The position numbers were made by a program, and so were the translations under genes. A stretch of 64,000 bases of DNA, taken from the NCBI GenBank assembly GCA_003049465.1, contig PYSS01000116.1, forward strand, positions 1 through 64,000, written 5' to 3'. Of this stretch, positions 1-12,156 are shown piece by piece. The notes beneath the pieces were generated by a model. The model was not told where the DNA came from. It searched no databases and saw nothing but the letters and a program-made list of their open reading frames with translations. The stretch's first letter is position 1, and the number at the start of each line of letters is the position of its first letter. The stretch comes from Magnaporthiopsis rhizophila. Lineage: Eukaryota > Ascomycota > Sordariomycetes > Magnaporthales > Magnaporthaceae.

Positions 1-619
1 CCCCCACCCCACATACCATGTCAAGCCCCGCCGGCAGCCCACCCTCCTCATCGCAACATGGCTTTCTCACAGGTGGTCTGAATTGGATCGAGAGTCGGCG
101 CAGATGGTTCTGTCGCTGGCCCCTGCAGCCTCGTGATCCATTCGGGAGCCACCCATAATACGTCACACTGGGCGTTTTGGGAGGGGGCCTGAAGAACACG
201 CGTGGCCAGATCCTGCGACGACTTGACGAGGCACTTGAGCCGAGAAAGCCAGGCAGCATTGGCTCTGGGTGTCCTGGCTGGTTGCTCCACTTTGTTTCTT
301 TTTTTCCTTCCGCGCCGCCGAAGCTCGTCCAGAGAAGGACTAGAACAAGACCTGCTGCCTGCCACCTGTGCTCCCTGCCAGCCGTGCCACCACTTATCTA
401 CCACGAACCTCACTTGCCTACTGCGCCAGTCGCTACTCGCCGAGTCCTAGCCGCATTGCCTCCCCAAGTTCGATCCTCGACATCTGGCTGGTCCAAAAAG
501 GCAAGCAAGGCCCTGAAACCGAAGCCACGCTGGTGGTGCCCGACTCGACCAGCACAGCTCCTCCACCCTCGACCACCATCACCCTTAAAGACCCTCCCCC
601 CACGACCCGCACCTTCCAG
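1..619 (+). promoter_or_regulatory. Upstream region of the GGPP synthase gene
   Basis: No coding region is recognisable at the left edge. The segment becomes pyrimidine-rich near 290-315, as leaders of filamentous-fungal genes often are. The reading frame of the downstream gene stays open back to about 368, but it has no ATG before 620, so this stretch is most simply promoter and 5' leader. I see no clear TATA box. Confidence 0.35.
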
Positions 620-1903
620 ATGACGACCATGCTCGCGTCCAACATCCTCCAGTCTCCGAACGCCATACCCCCGAGAACGTCGTCGACCGGCGTCTATCCC
701 ATCACCCACACCCCTTCGAAACCCGTACTCCGACCGCTGCCCGAGGCCGACTGGATCGGCAAGAGCTCGCCGCTGCCGCCGCACGCACACAGTTCCAACA
801 CAAACGGCATGGCTGGCAGCGCCGCTGCCGCCCCCGCTTCCGCCCCTGCAACCACCAACGGACACCACCCGCGGGTCAACCCGCGCAAGGCCTCGGCCGG
901 CAGGGGCTCGCAAGCCGCCCCGGCAAGCATGCAGCCGCCGGCGCCGTCCAGCTTCGACGCGAGCCGCTATGCCCACGAGGACTTCAATTTCACCACCACA
1001 AAGAGGACCTGGTCCGACCACAAGGAGAAGATAATAAGCGGGCCCTTTGACTACCTCTACGGCCACCCGGGCAAGGACTTCCGCACGCAGGTCATCACGG
1101 CCTTCAACGCCTGGCTCGAGGTGCCGCCCGAGAGCCTCGAGGTCATAACCAAGGTGGTCGGCATGCTGCACACGGCCTCGCTGCTGATCGACGACGTCGA
1201 GGACAACTCGTCGCTACGGCGCGGGCTGCCCGTGGCCCACAGCATCTTTGGCGTGCCCCAGACCATCAACAGCGCAAACTACATCTACTTTTGCGCGCTG
1301 CAGGAGCTGCAAAAGCTCCACAACCCAAACACGCTCACCATCTTCGCCGAGGAGCTGCTCAACCTGCACCGCGGCCAGGGCATGGACCTCTTCTGGCGCG
1401 ACACCCTGACCTGCCCGACCGAGGACGACTACCTCGAGATGGTGGGCAACAAGACGGGCGGGCTCTTCCGGCTGGGCATCAAGCTGATGCAGGCCGAGTC
1501 GCGGTCGCAGATGGAGTGCGTGCCGCTCGTCAACATCGTCGGGCTCATCTTCCAGATCCGCGACGACTACCTCAACCTCTTCTCCAAGGAGTACAGCGAG
1601 AACAAGGGCATGTGTGAGGACCTGACCGAGGGCAAGTTTTCTTTCCCAGTCATCCACAGCATCCGCACCGACCCGGCCGACCTGCAGCTGCTCAACATCC
1701 TCAAGCAAAAGACGACAAACGAGGACCTGAAGCGCTACGCCGTCTCGTACATGGACAAGATGGGCAGCTTCGACTACACGAGGAAGGTGCTCGTCGTCCT
1801 CATCGAGCGTGCCCGCAAGATGACGGACGACATTGACGGCGGCAGGGGGAAGAGCGACGGCATCCACAAGATTCTTGATAAGATGATAGTTGCGTCATCA
1901 TGA
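620..1903 (+). CDS. ggs1: Geranylgeranyl diphosphate synthase (427 aa, intronless)
   Basis: This trans-isoprenyl diphosphate synthase condenses isopentenyl diphosphate with allylic diphosphates to give C20 GGPP, which feeds carotenoids and protein prenylation. The first Asp-rich motif DDVED lies at residues 191-195, within MLHTASLLIDDVED. The second, in FQIRDDYLNL, is at about 315-319. The GKDFRTQ substrate-binding segment and the EGKFSFPVIH segment are also present. The first ~115 residues are a low-complexity Ser/Pro/Ala-rich extension. The ATG at 620 is the first in frame and gives 427 residues, close to the length I recall for the Neurospora al-3 product. No terpene cyclase or P450 lies nearby, so a primary-metabolism enzyme is more likely than a cluster paralogue. 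It converges with the peroxin gene. Confidence 0.93.
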   Translation: MTTMLASNILQSPNAIPPRTSSTGVYPITHTPSKPVLRPLPEADWIGKSSPLPPHAHSSNTNGMAGSAAAAPASAPATTNGHHPRVNPRKASAGRGSQAAPASMQPPAPSSFDASRYAHEDFNFTTTKRTWSDHKEKIISGPFDYLYGHPGKDFRTQVITAFNAWLEVPPESLEVITKVVGMLHTASLLIDDVEDNSSLRRGLPVAHSIFGVPQTINSANYIYFCALQELQKLHNPNTLTIFAEELLNLHRGQGMDLFWRDTLTCPTEDDYLEMVGNKTGGLFRLGIKLMQAESRSQMECVPLVNIVGLIFQIRDDYLNLFSKEYSENKGMCEDLTEGKFSFPVIHSIRTDPADLQLLNILKQKTTNEDLKRYAVSYMDKMGSFDYTRKVLVVLIERARKMTDDIDGGRGKSDGIHKILDKMIVASS

Positions 1904-2811
1904 GCTTAATAAGGGGATTGGGTGGTGCGTCGCCATACTTTTTCATTTCATGATGGGGCTACCTACCTAGGTAGGTAATCATAGAGAAAATGGAAAAGTC
2001 GGATGGGGTCGAAACAGACGAGTTTTATTTAGTATGGGCGGATACTTCGCTCACGGAGCGCAACTAGCATGACGTGTATTTATGACGTCGGAATGTTTGA
2101 CCGGAGGTTTCCCACTCGTCCCGTTTTCTTTTTTTTTTTTTTTTTTTTTTTTACTGTTTATAGCCTCGCTCTCCTTTGCCGGGTGACTGTATAAGGGTTT
2201 GGATCCGACGTGTATCTCAAAGTTGCGATGCATTTGGTTTTGGACGACATTTATGACGACATAACTGCAATTGGATTCAGGGACCAATCGGGACAATCTG
2301 GTATTGTTTCCTTCTTTGTGTCTGATTTCCTAAAGTTCTACTTCCCGGCAGCGAGAGATGTCCTGCCGAAAAATGTGGCGAAAAAATGGGGGAAGCAACT
2401 CGGGCGGTTATCCCAAGGGAACACAAATGTCCTCTGCCGTTCGATATTGCAAGTGTTACGAAATGCGAACAAGGAGAATGGGGTAGGAAGTACTAGGCGG
2501 TGGGAGAAAGGGTACCGAAGGGCTTCCTGCAGCCAGCCCCTGGAAAATAACTTACACCACCAAACAAGCGCCTTGCCGTAAGACCGAGTCTATACGAGGT
2601 CAGCTGTGTCACCGAAGCACACATTGGACACTGGAATTTCTGTGTGCATGTCCCACGTAGATCCATTGGCCACAGAAATAGGTAGATAGGGGTAGAGTGT
2701 ACACTACATTCTTTAAACTCTAGTCTGGACGCTTTGTGACCGTTGGCGGGAGGAAAGCTCTAGCCGCGGCTGATAAAAAGAAATCCCGAGTTACATAGAT
2801 AGGTAAGGTAT
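1904..2811. other. Convergent 3' intergenic spacer
   Basis: This is the spacer between two convergent genes and should hold both 3' UTRs. It contains a perfect 18-bp palindrome, TACCTACCTAGGTAGGTA (1960-1977), and a T-tract at about 2129-2152. A 123-codon open frame at 2210-2581 shows no recognisable domain and is treated as chance. Confidence 0.6.
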
Positions 2812-4551
2812 CTAGGTGGCGGTGCCGACCTTGGTCCGCTTGACCAGGCGAACCCACCGCCGTCGCCTCCACTCGCCGCGTCTGCCCACGCCCTCAAAGC
2901 CCTCCTCCCAGCTGACGTTGGGGTGTAGCGACGCGGAGTTGCTGCTGCCGGCAGACGCCTTGGCTGCCTTGGGGGCCGGCTGCTCGACGACGCCCGTGAC
3001 GCCCTCGTGCTCGTTGTACATGTCGTAGACCCAGCGCTCGCCCTCGGTCTCGACCTCGACGCCCGTGATGATGCGCTCCTCGACCCACTCCCTGCTGAAG
3101 AGGTCGAGCGCCCACTTCTTCTCGCTCCATTCCCAGCCGGCGGGCGGCAGCACGTCCTCAAAGTACCGCGTCCCGCCGGGCGGATTCGCCCCGGCCAGGC
3201 GCGCGGGCGACATGGGGTCGTAGGGGGTCGGGCTGAAGGTCCAGGGCTCCCACTCGTCGGCCTCGGCGGCGCTGCGGCGCTGCAGCTCAAAGATCTCGAC
3301 CTCGCGCGTCTCGGGCGCCTGGTCCAGGATGATGTCGGCCTCGACCCAGCTGTCCAGCAGCGCCGCCACCCGCGTGTGCGGGGCCCTTTCTTCTTTGCCG
3401 TCGTGACCGATGGCACCGCTGCCGCTGCCGCCTGCCGTGGGCGAGGAGACGACGAGGAGGCCGCCGACGCTCTCGTAGAGCGCGGCGGCGCGGCGGGCCA
3501 GGGTCGGGTGGCCCGACGCGGTGGCGGCCCAGCCCGAGACGAGCAGGAGCAGGCGCCAGGGCAGCAGGTGGGCGGCGATGGACATGGCGCCGGCCGCGAA
3601 GAAGCAGGCGACGAAGAGGGCCGACGACCGGGCCTCGTCGCTGAAGTTGGTGGCGGGCACGACGCTGTCGACGACGGCGTCGTGCACCACTACGAAGTCG
3701 TCCATGCAGTTCTGCAGGTCGCGCATGTTGCGGAAGAAGTCGCGGCTCAGCTCCTTGACGGGCTTGACGGTCCGCGCCGGCGCGACCGGCGGGCCCCTGG
3801 CCGAGTAGGCGGCGTGCTGCCCGTGCGAGTAGTAGCTGCGCGTGTGCGCCGACTCGTCCGGGTTGGCGGTGCCGGGGCCGCTCCCCGCCGTCGTGGCCGT
3901 TCCCGGGCCGACGGCGGTGCCCGGGGCCGAGGACCCCGAGGGCGGCTCCGGGTGGCGGGCTACGAAGCCCGGGATCAGCACGGCGACGAGCAGGATGGCC
4001 GGCGGCAGCACGGCCAGCAGGGTGGGGTCCAGGCAGATGAGCGTGTATACGGCCAGGAACGAGAGCGTGTGGGTCGGGTGGCGCCATGACAGCAGGCGGG
4101 TGGCGCGGGCCTGGAACTTGAAGACGACGCCGATGCGGGCGTTGAAGCGCCGGAAGTTGTACGACATGGTCGTGAGGTTGAAGCCCGGCCGCGAATCCAG
4201 GGAGCTGTCGTCTGGCATGTCGGGGGCGCTGCCCCCCGGCGCGTCAAACTCGGCCGGGATGACCTGCTGCAGGAGCCTGGGTTTGTGTTAGCTGGCTGGT
4301 TCCACGCGCGACGGGCAGGGGCGGCGAGGGGTTGCACACTTCTCCAGGAGCTTGTCCTGCATGTTGGCTCCGCCCTTGAGCAGGCCGCGCAGGCTCCTCC
4401 GCTTCTTGTCGGAGCTGGTGCCGGCTCCGTCGCCGGCTTCCGAGGCCTGGCAGCTGCGGTCATCACTCCCTGCAGCGCCCGGGGTCCCGGGCTCCTCGGT
4501 GTGGATGAGGATGCCAGGGCTATATTCATCCATGGAGCTAGAGCCCTCCAC
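2812..4551 (-). CDS. Peroxisomal membrane peroxin, Pex28/29 (Pex24) type, with dysferlin domain
   Basis: join(4340..4551, 2812..4276) on the minus strand gives 558 aa. The 63-bp intron 4277-4339 (GTGTGC..CAG, branch GCTAAC) restores LLEK-LLQQVIPAEF. The family acts in peroxisome size and number control and at ER-peroxisome contacts. N-terminal domain: NFRRFNARIG and a WRHPTHTLSFLA segment run into a long hydrophobic stretch at about 142-177 (CLDPTLLAVLPPAILLVAV), with a second hydrophobic stretch near 285-330. The C-terminal DysF region begins at about 395 with EVEIFELQRR and continues through WEPWTFSPTPYDP and PPAGWEWSEKKWALD to the basic end RRRRWVRLVKR. The ATG at 4551 opens an acidic/Ser-rich tail. 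Exact orthology among Pex23/28/29/30/32 cannot be settled by eye, though the N-terminal block fits Pex28/29 best. Confidence 0.85.
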
Positions 4552-4849
4552 ACGATTGAAAAATCGAGTATCTGCCAGTGATGTTTATTGCATCCGCGTC
4601 ACTGGAGTTGTGTTGGTTGATGGCCCGTTAGGATGGATGGCCGTTTGGCTGCTTGCAAATTGGCAAGTCGAACTGAGCGATGACGCCGACTTGGGAATCG
4701 CTTGGGGCGGTTGCGTGTGGTTGTCACATGTCTCTGACGTGCGCGCGCAGCAGGGGCGCTACCTCAATTGGATCCAGCACGCAACTTCGAAGTTGGGTTC
4801 AACGCAGGCGTCCCTGGTAACGCAGCAGCGACCTCCAACATCTTCATGG

Positions 4850-4880
<31 letters not shown>

Positions 4881-7800
4881 TCAGGCCCCTTTTGGGTCTC
4901 GTTTTCACTTCCAAATCATGGTTTCAGGTTCCTGGCGTGTTGATTGGCGCATCGCGTTCAACCTAGAATCCTCGCTTCTACAGGGCTACCCACCGCAGAT
5001 TCAGCCGCACGCCCACGTCGAAGCCTCGCTGGGACGGCCAGCACACCAGTGTCGACACCGCTCCGACGCGGTCACGGAATCCCGGCATAGCGCGATCCTC
5101 TCGTCACGGCAGAATTACTCTCTGCATACATGGCACCTCTGTTGCCGTGCCATCACCCGCCCGATTAATTCTAGATAGTGCCTGAATGGTGGGGATACGG
5201 CGGGGTTCCTCCCGTCTAGAATTCCCCGGCAGCCCGCTCAACGAAATCTCAGCGCCGTGAGTGCGGAAATGTGTGGTGGGGCGCATTTTGTCTACAGCTA
5301 TTGATGTGAGCAAAAAAGCAACCGTTGGAACGGTGACCAGTCGGGTGCGGGACGGGACCGATTGGATCCCTGGGCGAGGCATTGGTGGGAGTCTGCTCGA
5401 GCGAATAGAGTCGGCTGCTTGGACTTGCCATGGAATAATCAAAGACGCCAGCTCCATCCCCGATCTTTAGTGACACGAAGCGGACGTCTGTGCGGGACGC
5501 TACGGGCAGACCTTCCAAATGTCCGGTCCTGTTCCTGCGTGCTTCTTTCTGTGCGGCCGCTCCTTCAGAGGACGGCCCCAACTGGAGCTTTGAAATTAGC
5601 CCGCCCCTTTTCTCACTGACCATCGCTGCCGACCTCCTATCTGGTGAAGAGACGAATTTCGGACAATTGATACTTTCGACTGATCTACCCTCCGTGCTCT
5701 GCCAGGCCCTCGATCGCCACTCGAAACGGGCCGCGCCCATAGAGTTTTTCTATTCTTTGTGATCGGTAGCTCGGGGCACAGCATGAGCGAGCCTCGGTCA
5801 AACCACATCAATCCAAGAAGTCGTGACCAGACGGGATCAAACACTGGTGGGTGTCATTGGAGGTATAGGTGGGTGCTCGATGGTGACGACTATAGCATAC
5901 CTGTGTCGAAATTATATCAACAAACTGGGACTGGCCTGTCTGGGAACGTGTCGACGGCTTACCGGGCAGCAGCGCCAATGCACGTCGATTCCAATTCGTC
6001 GCTCTGTCGTTCGGGTGCTGTGAAGCCCCATCCCAGGCCGCTTGCATGCTTCGACGTGTCGCTGACCTCCTCCAGTTCCCCACTCCTCCCCGGCACCCCC
6101 AACACCGCATGCATGCTGATGGGCGCCCGGAACGTCCACTAGAACAGTCCGTGCCGCTCCGCCGCTCGGGAACATGCAACCCACCTGGCAGAGAATTGGG
6201 GTCTGTTGCGGGTACAAAGCTACACGCTATCCTCCCATTGCCTCGTCACGGAGCTCTCCAGAAGACGTGGAGAGGCTTGATTGTGTGCGCATTTTGACCG
6301 CCAGAGTCGTCGTGCAGGTCGTGCCCCTCATGAGGGGATTTGTGGACGTGATACCGCTGCTGCTGGACGTGACCCATTTAAGGTCACGGAGGCAACGGGC
6401 AACTATCTCCTTGGCTAGAAGACCGTCGGCCCCCGCGCCCTTCGCGGTGTAACGATCTACCTACGCTGGCGGCTGCCGATGTCACCCATCATGCGCGTGA
6501 CGTTGGCGATGGCACACACACACGGACCGTGTTCTCTGCGTCAAACCAGGAACAGGCCACCGCCACCTAACTTGCAAGTACCGTGCCCTGACCCTAATGA
6601 TCCTGCCAAGGTTCGAGCGAAACAAACCATGAACGCAAGCCATCAAAAAGAGGAAAAAAGGAAAAGAAAAAAAGGTTTGGTGTGGAAATCAGTGGACGGG
6701 ATGAGGCTGCTTTGCCGAAGCTTGTCGAGGCTGAGCGAAGAGCACGCCTCGTTTGAATGGAGGCCCGCTGTGGAGGTTCAAGGAAGGGCAGACCATGATG
6801 AAAGCTCTGCTGTTCCGCTGGGAGCAGCTTGCAGACATAATTTGAAGCAGCCTGCCGTCCGGGCGCTCCTGCAGCTCACGCAAATTGCTATCAATTCGTG
6901 CTGCCGCCTCGACACGATCTGCCGCACAGGATCAGGTAAGAAAGGGTACGTGCAGATGCAGAGGTGCTTTGTTGTTGCTTTGTCGGTTGTCCAGGTCAAC
7001 GTCGGTGGGTGATCAGGTACCTGTACGGACAGGGGTTGCGGTGGAGCACACCCTTTTTCTCGCAGTGCCTCTTGGCACGGGCTCCATCCTTTTCGCCTTC
7101 GCAACCGGCACCCGCAAGCCAGACGGCTGACGCCTGCCGCCAGGCCTAGGCAATTATTCGTGCCTCCTGAGCCAGTCCCGCCCGCTGGTCGAAAACAAAT
7201 CTAGCGACAAATTACGACCACCTCGCGTGCGGAGCCGTTCCCTGGGGCCTCTCCAACCTCAACCCGTCGCCCGCCGCCTGCCCTCCCTCTCCCTTACCTC
7301 AACGCACTCCAAACACCGGTGCATGTCCTACGTTACCGCGTTTTGCGTGAGACGAGGAGAGGTGTAGCTCGCATCGCGCAGATACGCTCCCAACCGACGC
7401 TGCAGACACGCCTGTCGCCGCGACCGACCCGGACGACCTTGTTTTTTTTCCTTCCTTTTTCTGTCGCCCCTCTGCCTCCACCGCTTTTCTCGGAATGAGG
7501 TAGCCTCTCGCCTGGGACGGCGACTCTTCAATTGAGAGGCGCCCTCCTCCGGCCCTCATCTCCTTGTTCGACAGCAAAACTCAGCTCGGGGAAGCCACAA
7601 TCGCCCACCTCGTCGCCGTTTTATGGTCCAGGACTTGAGCACTTCCGCTAGCTTCCGACTAGTAGACCTATTTCCAACAAGGTACGCCGATCTGTATGCC
7701 CGCCGAGGCGAACATTAGACGCGAAGACACAGCATCAGAACGAGAGCTGGCAGCTGGCCCGCCGCCAAGTTTCCACCACAGAACCAAGACGCTCCCGTGC

Positions 7801-7942
7801 ACAACAATCCCTCTCTGCGCCCGAGTAACCGGGGCCTGTCCTTGTGCCTACCTAACAGAGCCGTCCGCCCATTTGCAGGAATAGCGGAAGTACCAGCCCG
7901 GCCGAAAAGGGCTCGCACCGGCGCGCCCCCTCCGACGGTCAG
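4552..7942. other. Intergenic region: divergent promoters and kinase leader
   Basis: This 3.4-kb spacer lies between the divergent peroxin and kinase genes. It has a 28-nt A-tract at 4850-4877 and only short unconvincing ORFs on both strands. The last ~700 bp are C/T-rich and probably form the kinase leader. A possible leader intron runs 7682-7858 (AAG|GTACGC ... CCTAACAG|AG), with low confidence. No conserved protein could be recognised in any frame. Confidence 0.5.
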
Positions 7943-10900
7943 ATGCTCAGTGCCTCGTCCTCCAACAATCACTCTCTGTTTTCGTTTGGGAGGAATGGCG
8001 CCGCGGCGCAGCCTCCGACCGACGTGACCGACAAAACACCGGCCTCCTTCGATTTCCTGCCCCAGGTCAACTTCGATGACTTACACAGCAGCTTGGAGTC
8101 CGACTTCAAGCTGACCCAGTTCCCGTCTCCGACCGGCCAGGGTTTCATCCTGGACGACCAGGGCACGGGCGACAAGATGCCTCCGGAAAAGAGCAGCGTC
8201 GCCAACGGGGGCCCCGCCACCAGCGTCCAGAGTCAGACACAGTCCCAGCCGCAAACCCAGCAGTCTTCGGTTCGGCCTGCGCGGTCGGGATCCATCCTTC
8301 GACGACCGAGCACCTCGAGCAGGACGGCCGCCGCTCCCACCAATGGCGCCGGCCCCTCGATCGCCGATGCCCCCATCGCCCCGGCCGCCATGCGAGCTCG
8401 CCGCCAGAGCCATTACCCACCCGTGTCGAACACAAACATTGGGAAGCCACCCAGGAAATCCGTCGGGCCGGGCATCCTCGATACCGACTATGGAATGAGA
8501 AACGCGCCGCGCCGCCGCCCTAGTGTGGCATCCAATGCCGGAACCACTGGGCCCATCCCGGACTCGAGCCGCTCCTCGATAGACGGTGGCAGCCGTCTTG
8601 TTTTCGGCGAGCCCACTCGGGGTCCGAGCACGTCGAGAGCGTCCAAAGCAAAGTCCGTGGGGCCGCCCCCGAGGGTGAGCCAGAGCACTCTCAATGCTGA
8701 TGACAGCAGTTTCTTGGGATCCGATCAGGCCAAGTCCGCGACTGGCATGCCTCGATCCCCTAGGCCAAATGGTGCTGGCTCAGCCAAGCGTGCATCGGCC
8801 ATGCCAGGCGCCGGCCATGCGACGGGACTCGGTGCTCGGACGATCAGCCCCACGGACACGCGGCGGATGAAGCGGATGTCCACCAAGGGTCTAGTGCCAG
8901 GCGGAACTCCCCAGGTTACGGTTGTGCAATCGCCCATGGTCCCAGATATCCGCGCCGTCTCGAGATCGCCGTCCTCGGCCCCGCGCAAAACTTCAACCCC
9001 CTCCTCCTCACGAACGACGCCAGACCCGAACAGGAAGTCTTACAGCTCCGGTTTGTCGGTAGCCTCTGCTGCCAGCTTCAACACGGTCCGCACCTCGACC
9101 GGATCCATTCAGCGCGGCATGATACAATCCGGTGGCTCTCGGCTTCCTGCCCCGAAATCGCTGAGCATTCACAATCCTCCCAGTCATGATGACGAGGAGG
9201 ACGTGCCACCAGTTCCCGCCATTCCCAAGGCTTTCGAGTCCCCCAAGGAGTCGCCGGCAGAGGTGTCGTTTTTGGAAAAGCGGAAATCGAATCTGGCCTT
9301 CGACGCTAGTAGCATTCATAGCACTTCGACCGGCAGCCTTACGGGATACCCTACATTAGAGCCGCAGGTGCGGGTCCAGCGGAAAACCAGCACTCGGAAG
9401 TCTAGCAATCAGAACATCACGCTTGATCTCGACAAGAAGGGCAATGTTGCCCAGCCAAGGAAGAGCGCTCAGCCACTCAGTCTGCCCCCGATCACCCTTG
9501 GGCCCCTGAGCGGGCCCACAGCGGCAAAAATCGCTGCGCTGCAGGAGCAAGGCTGTTCGACTCAGAATCTGAATGTTGATAGTCCTCCGCCAGTGAGGCA
9601 AAGCTCCAAAACCCCGACAACGCCCATGACCGCCTCTAAAAGCTCTTTCTTCTCAAGACATCGAGCCGACAAGTCCGAGGTGGCAAGTCTCAGGAGCAGC
9701 AGCTCCATTCATCGCCTGAGGGACAGCCCTTCGCACACTGTTGCCACAAGCTCTACCGAGTCGGTGAGCGCCGCCATAAACATCCGACAACCCCCGCAAA
9801 AACCGACCGTGTCCCCGTTTCTCTCATCTTCTCTGCCCAAGGGCGGCGCAGACGGCTCCGGATTTTTGAAGAGGTCCAAGACGGGCAGCAGCTTTATATC
9901 CAGCTCTGACATGGGCACGGGTACGACTATTGCGCAGCAACGGCCTTCTGGACCCCGGGCCCCTGCCGTTGTCAAGCCTCGCCCTCCGAAGTCACCTCCG
10001 CCGTTGTCAAGCCCTGAAGAGCCGCCGACCCCCGGTTCGATGAGCTCGCTCCGCCGAAAACTGAGCCTCTCCTGGAAGCGAAGCACGTCCAAGGCCAGCG
10101 GGAGTCACGCGGCCGTCGACAAGGCCTCCGATCGCCAGGAGAGCATGCCCCCACCTCGCCTCCCGAAGTCGTCAACCACAAGTCAGCTCGCCTCCAAGCC
10201 GCCAAGCCCGAGCTCTTTGGCCAAACCCAACGGAGCTACTACCACGTACCTGGACACGAGACGACGCAAAAGCTCGGCCTCGAGTCTCAACATCATCGTT
10301 GCGCAAGATCGTGCTCGTAATGACGTCTGGAACGGATCCGGCAAAAAGGACCTCACCGGGCAGCCCATCGCGGAGCGCCAGCCCCTCTCACACAGTGCGT
10401 CTGTCATGCACAAGATTCTCAAGCCAAAGGTGGCGGCCCAAGCTCAACGACACCAAGACGGTTGGACTGCGGACTTGGACAAGGACGACATGATTGCGGA
10501 GGAGGAGATGAGGAAGTTCGGTTCGAGGCGGAAGGAAACGGAGCTCGCGGCCAAGACGCTGGACGCTCTGCGCAAGAGAGCCAGTCCCAAGGAGCGGGTG
10601 AGCCCTCAGGATGCCATTCGAATTGCAATGCTGAACATCTACGAGCGCGGAGAGATTGTGGACTACAGCGACATCTACTTCTGTGGCACGCAGAACGCGG
10701 CCAAGGTTGTCGGCGATCTCAAGTCGCCCATTCCCAACTTCGGCTACGACGACGAGCGAGGAGATTATACCATCGTCCCCGGCGATCACCTTGCTTATCG
10801 GTATGAAATCATCGATGTGCTGGGCAAAGGCAGCTTCGGGCAGGTCGTCAGGTGCATCGATCACAAGACTGGTGTGCTGGTCGCTGTCAAGATCATTCGC

Positions 10901-12156
10901 AATAAGAAAAGGTTCCACCAGCAGGCTCTTGTGGAGGTCAACATTCTGCAAAAGCTCAGGGAATGGGTAAGGCCACCTACTAACAAATGCCCCGAGCTAC
11001 TGATTATATGTCGGGGTGGCAGTGTCTAACCTCTGACGGAAACGAACAGGATCCCAAGAACCGACACAGCATGGTCAACTTCACGCAAAGCTTTTACTTC
11101 CGTGGCCATCTTTGCATTTCCACCGAACTCTTGGATATGAATCTCTACGAGTTCATCAAGGCGAACGCGTTCCGCGGCTTCTCGCTGAAACTCATTCGCC
11201 GTTTCACCAAGCAGATGCTGAGTTCTCTGAACCTCCTGAAGCAACACCGCGTCATCCACTGCGATCTCAAGCCCGAGAACATCCTCCTACACCACCCGAT
11301 GCATTCCGAGATCAAGGTCATCGACTTTGGCTCCAGCTGCTTCGAAAACGAAAAGGTGTACACGTACATCCAGTCCCGCTTCTACCGATCGCCCGAGGTG
11401 ATCCTCGGGATGACGTATGGCATGCCCATCGACATGTGGAGTGTAGGATGCATTCTGGCGGAACTGTACACGGGAGTGCCCATCTTCCCCGGCGAGAACG
11501 AACAGGAGCAGCTGGCTTGCATTATGGAAGTCTTTGGCCCGCCGGAGAAGCACCTCATCGAGAAGAGCACACGCAAGAAGCTCTTCTTTGACTCCATGGG
11601 CAAGCCGCGCCTTACCGTGTCGTCAAAAGGACGCAGGAGACGGCCGTCTTCCAAGACGCTGCAGCAGGTCCTGAAGTGCGATGATGAGCCCTTCCTTGAC
11701 TTCCTCGCCAGGTGTCTTCGCTGGGATCCGGACCGCCGGCTGAAGCCCGAGGAGGCCATCCGGCACGAGTTCATCACTGGCGTGAAGGCGTCCATGCCGG
11801 CGCCTCGCATAGCCCCTTCGCGGGACGGATCCCCGATGAAGCGACACAACACCATCTCGGTGCCACGTCCGCTCCCAGAACCGCCGGGGGCCGGTCTCAA
11901 GGGTGGCTTGGGGCCACGAGCCCGAGACATCATCGGCGCCAGTCCCCACAAAGCTGCAAGCATCTCTGGGGGCGGGCGACGCGTGTCCAACATGTCGAAT
12001 GCTAGCACCATCTCGGCAACGGCGAAGCGCGTCAGCACGGGCACGGGCTCTCTGATGGGGACGAGCAACCTGCCCCGAGCCGCCGGCCGCTCCACTAGTG
12101 CCAAGCAGGACCTGGCGGCGGCGGGCGCAACGGCAGCTATGAATCGACGAGTTTAG
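7943..12156 (+). CDS. pom1: Pom1-like DYRK-family protein kinase (1376 aa)
   Basis: join(7943..10966, 11050..12156). The 83-bp intron 10967-11049 (GTAAGG..AACAG) joins KLREW to DPKNRHS. A ~900-residue Ser/Thr/Pro/Arg-rich disordered N-terminus precedes a DYRK-homology box (GEIVDYSDIYFCGTQNAA) and the kinase domain starting near 950. Visible motifs are GKGSFGQV, the VAVKII lysine (~983), HCDLKPEN (~1078-1084), DFG (~1100), the autophosphorylated YTY of the activation loop (~1112-1114), SRFYRSPEV, and the CMGC insert. In fission yeast Pom1 forms a polar gradient that controls the cell cycle and division site; in moulds a role in polarity and septation is inferred. The start ATG sits after a long pyrimidine-rich leader. 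An additional upstream coding exon cannot be excluded. Confidence 0.92.

Noticed and set aside
1214..1867. Antisense ORF over the GGPP synthase gene
   Set aside because: Shadow of a GC-rich coding region. The sense strand carries all the catalytic motifs.
3007..4089. 360-codon plus-strand ORF opposite the peroxin gene
   Set aside because: Shadow of a real gene; low-complexity Arg/Gly/Ala translation.
5249..5740. 163-codon minus-strand ORF in the peroxin-kinase spacer
   Set aside because: No recognisable motif, no supporting exon structure, and competing ORFs on the other strand.
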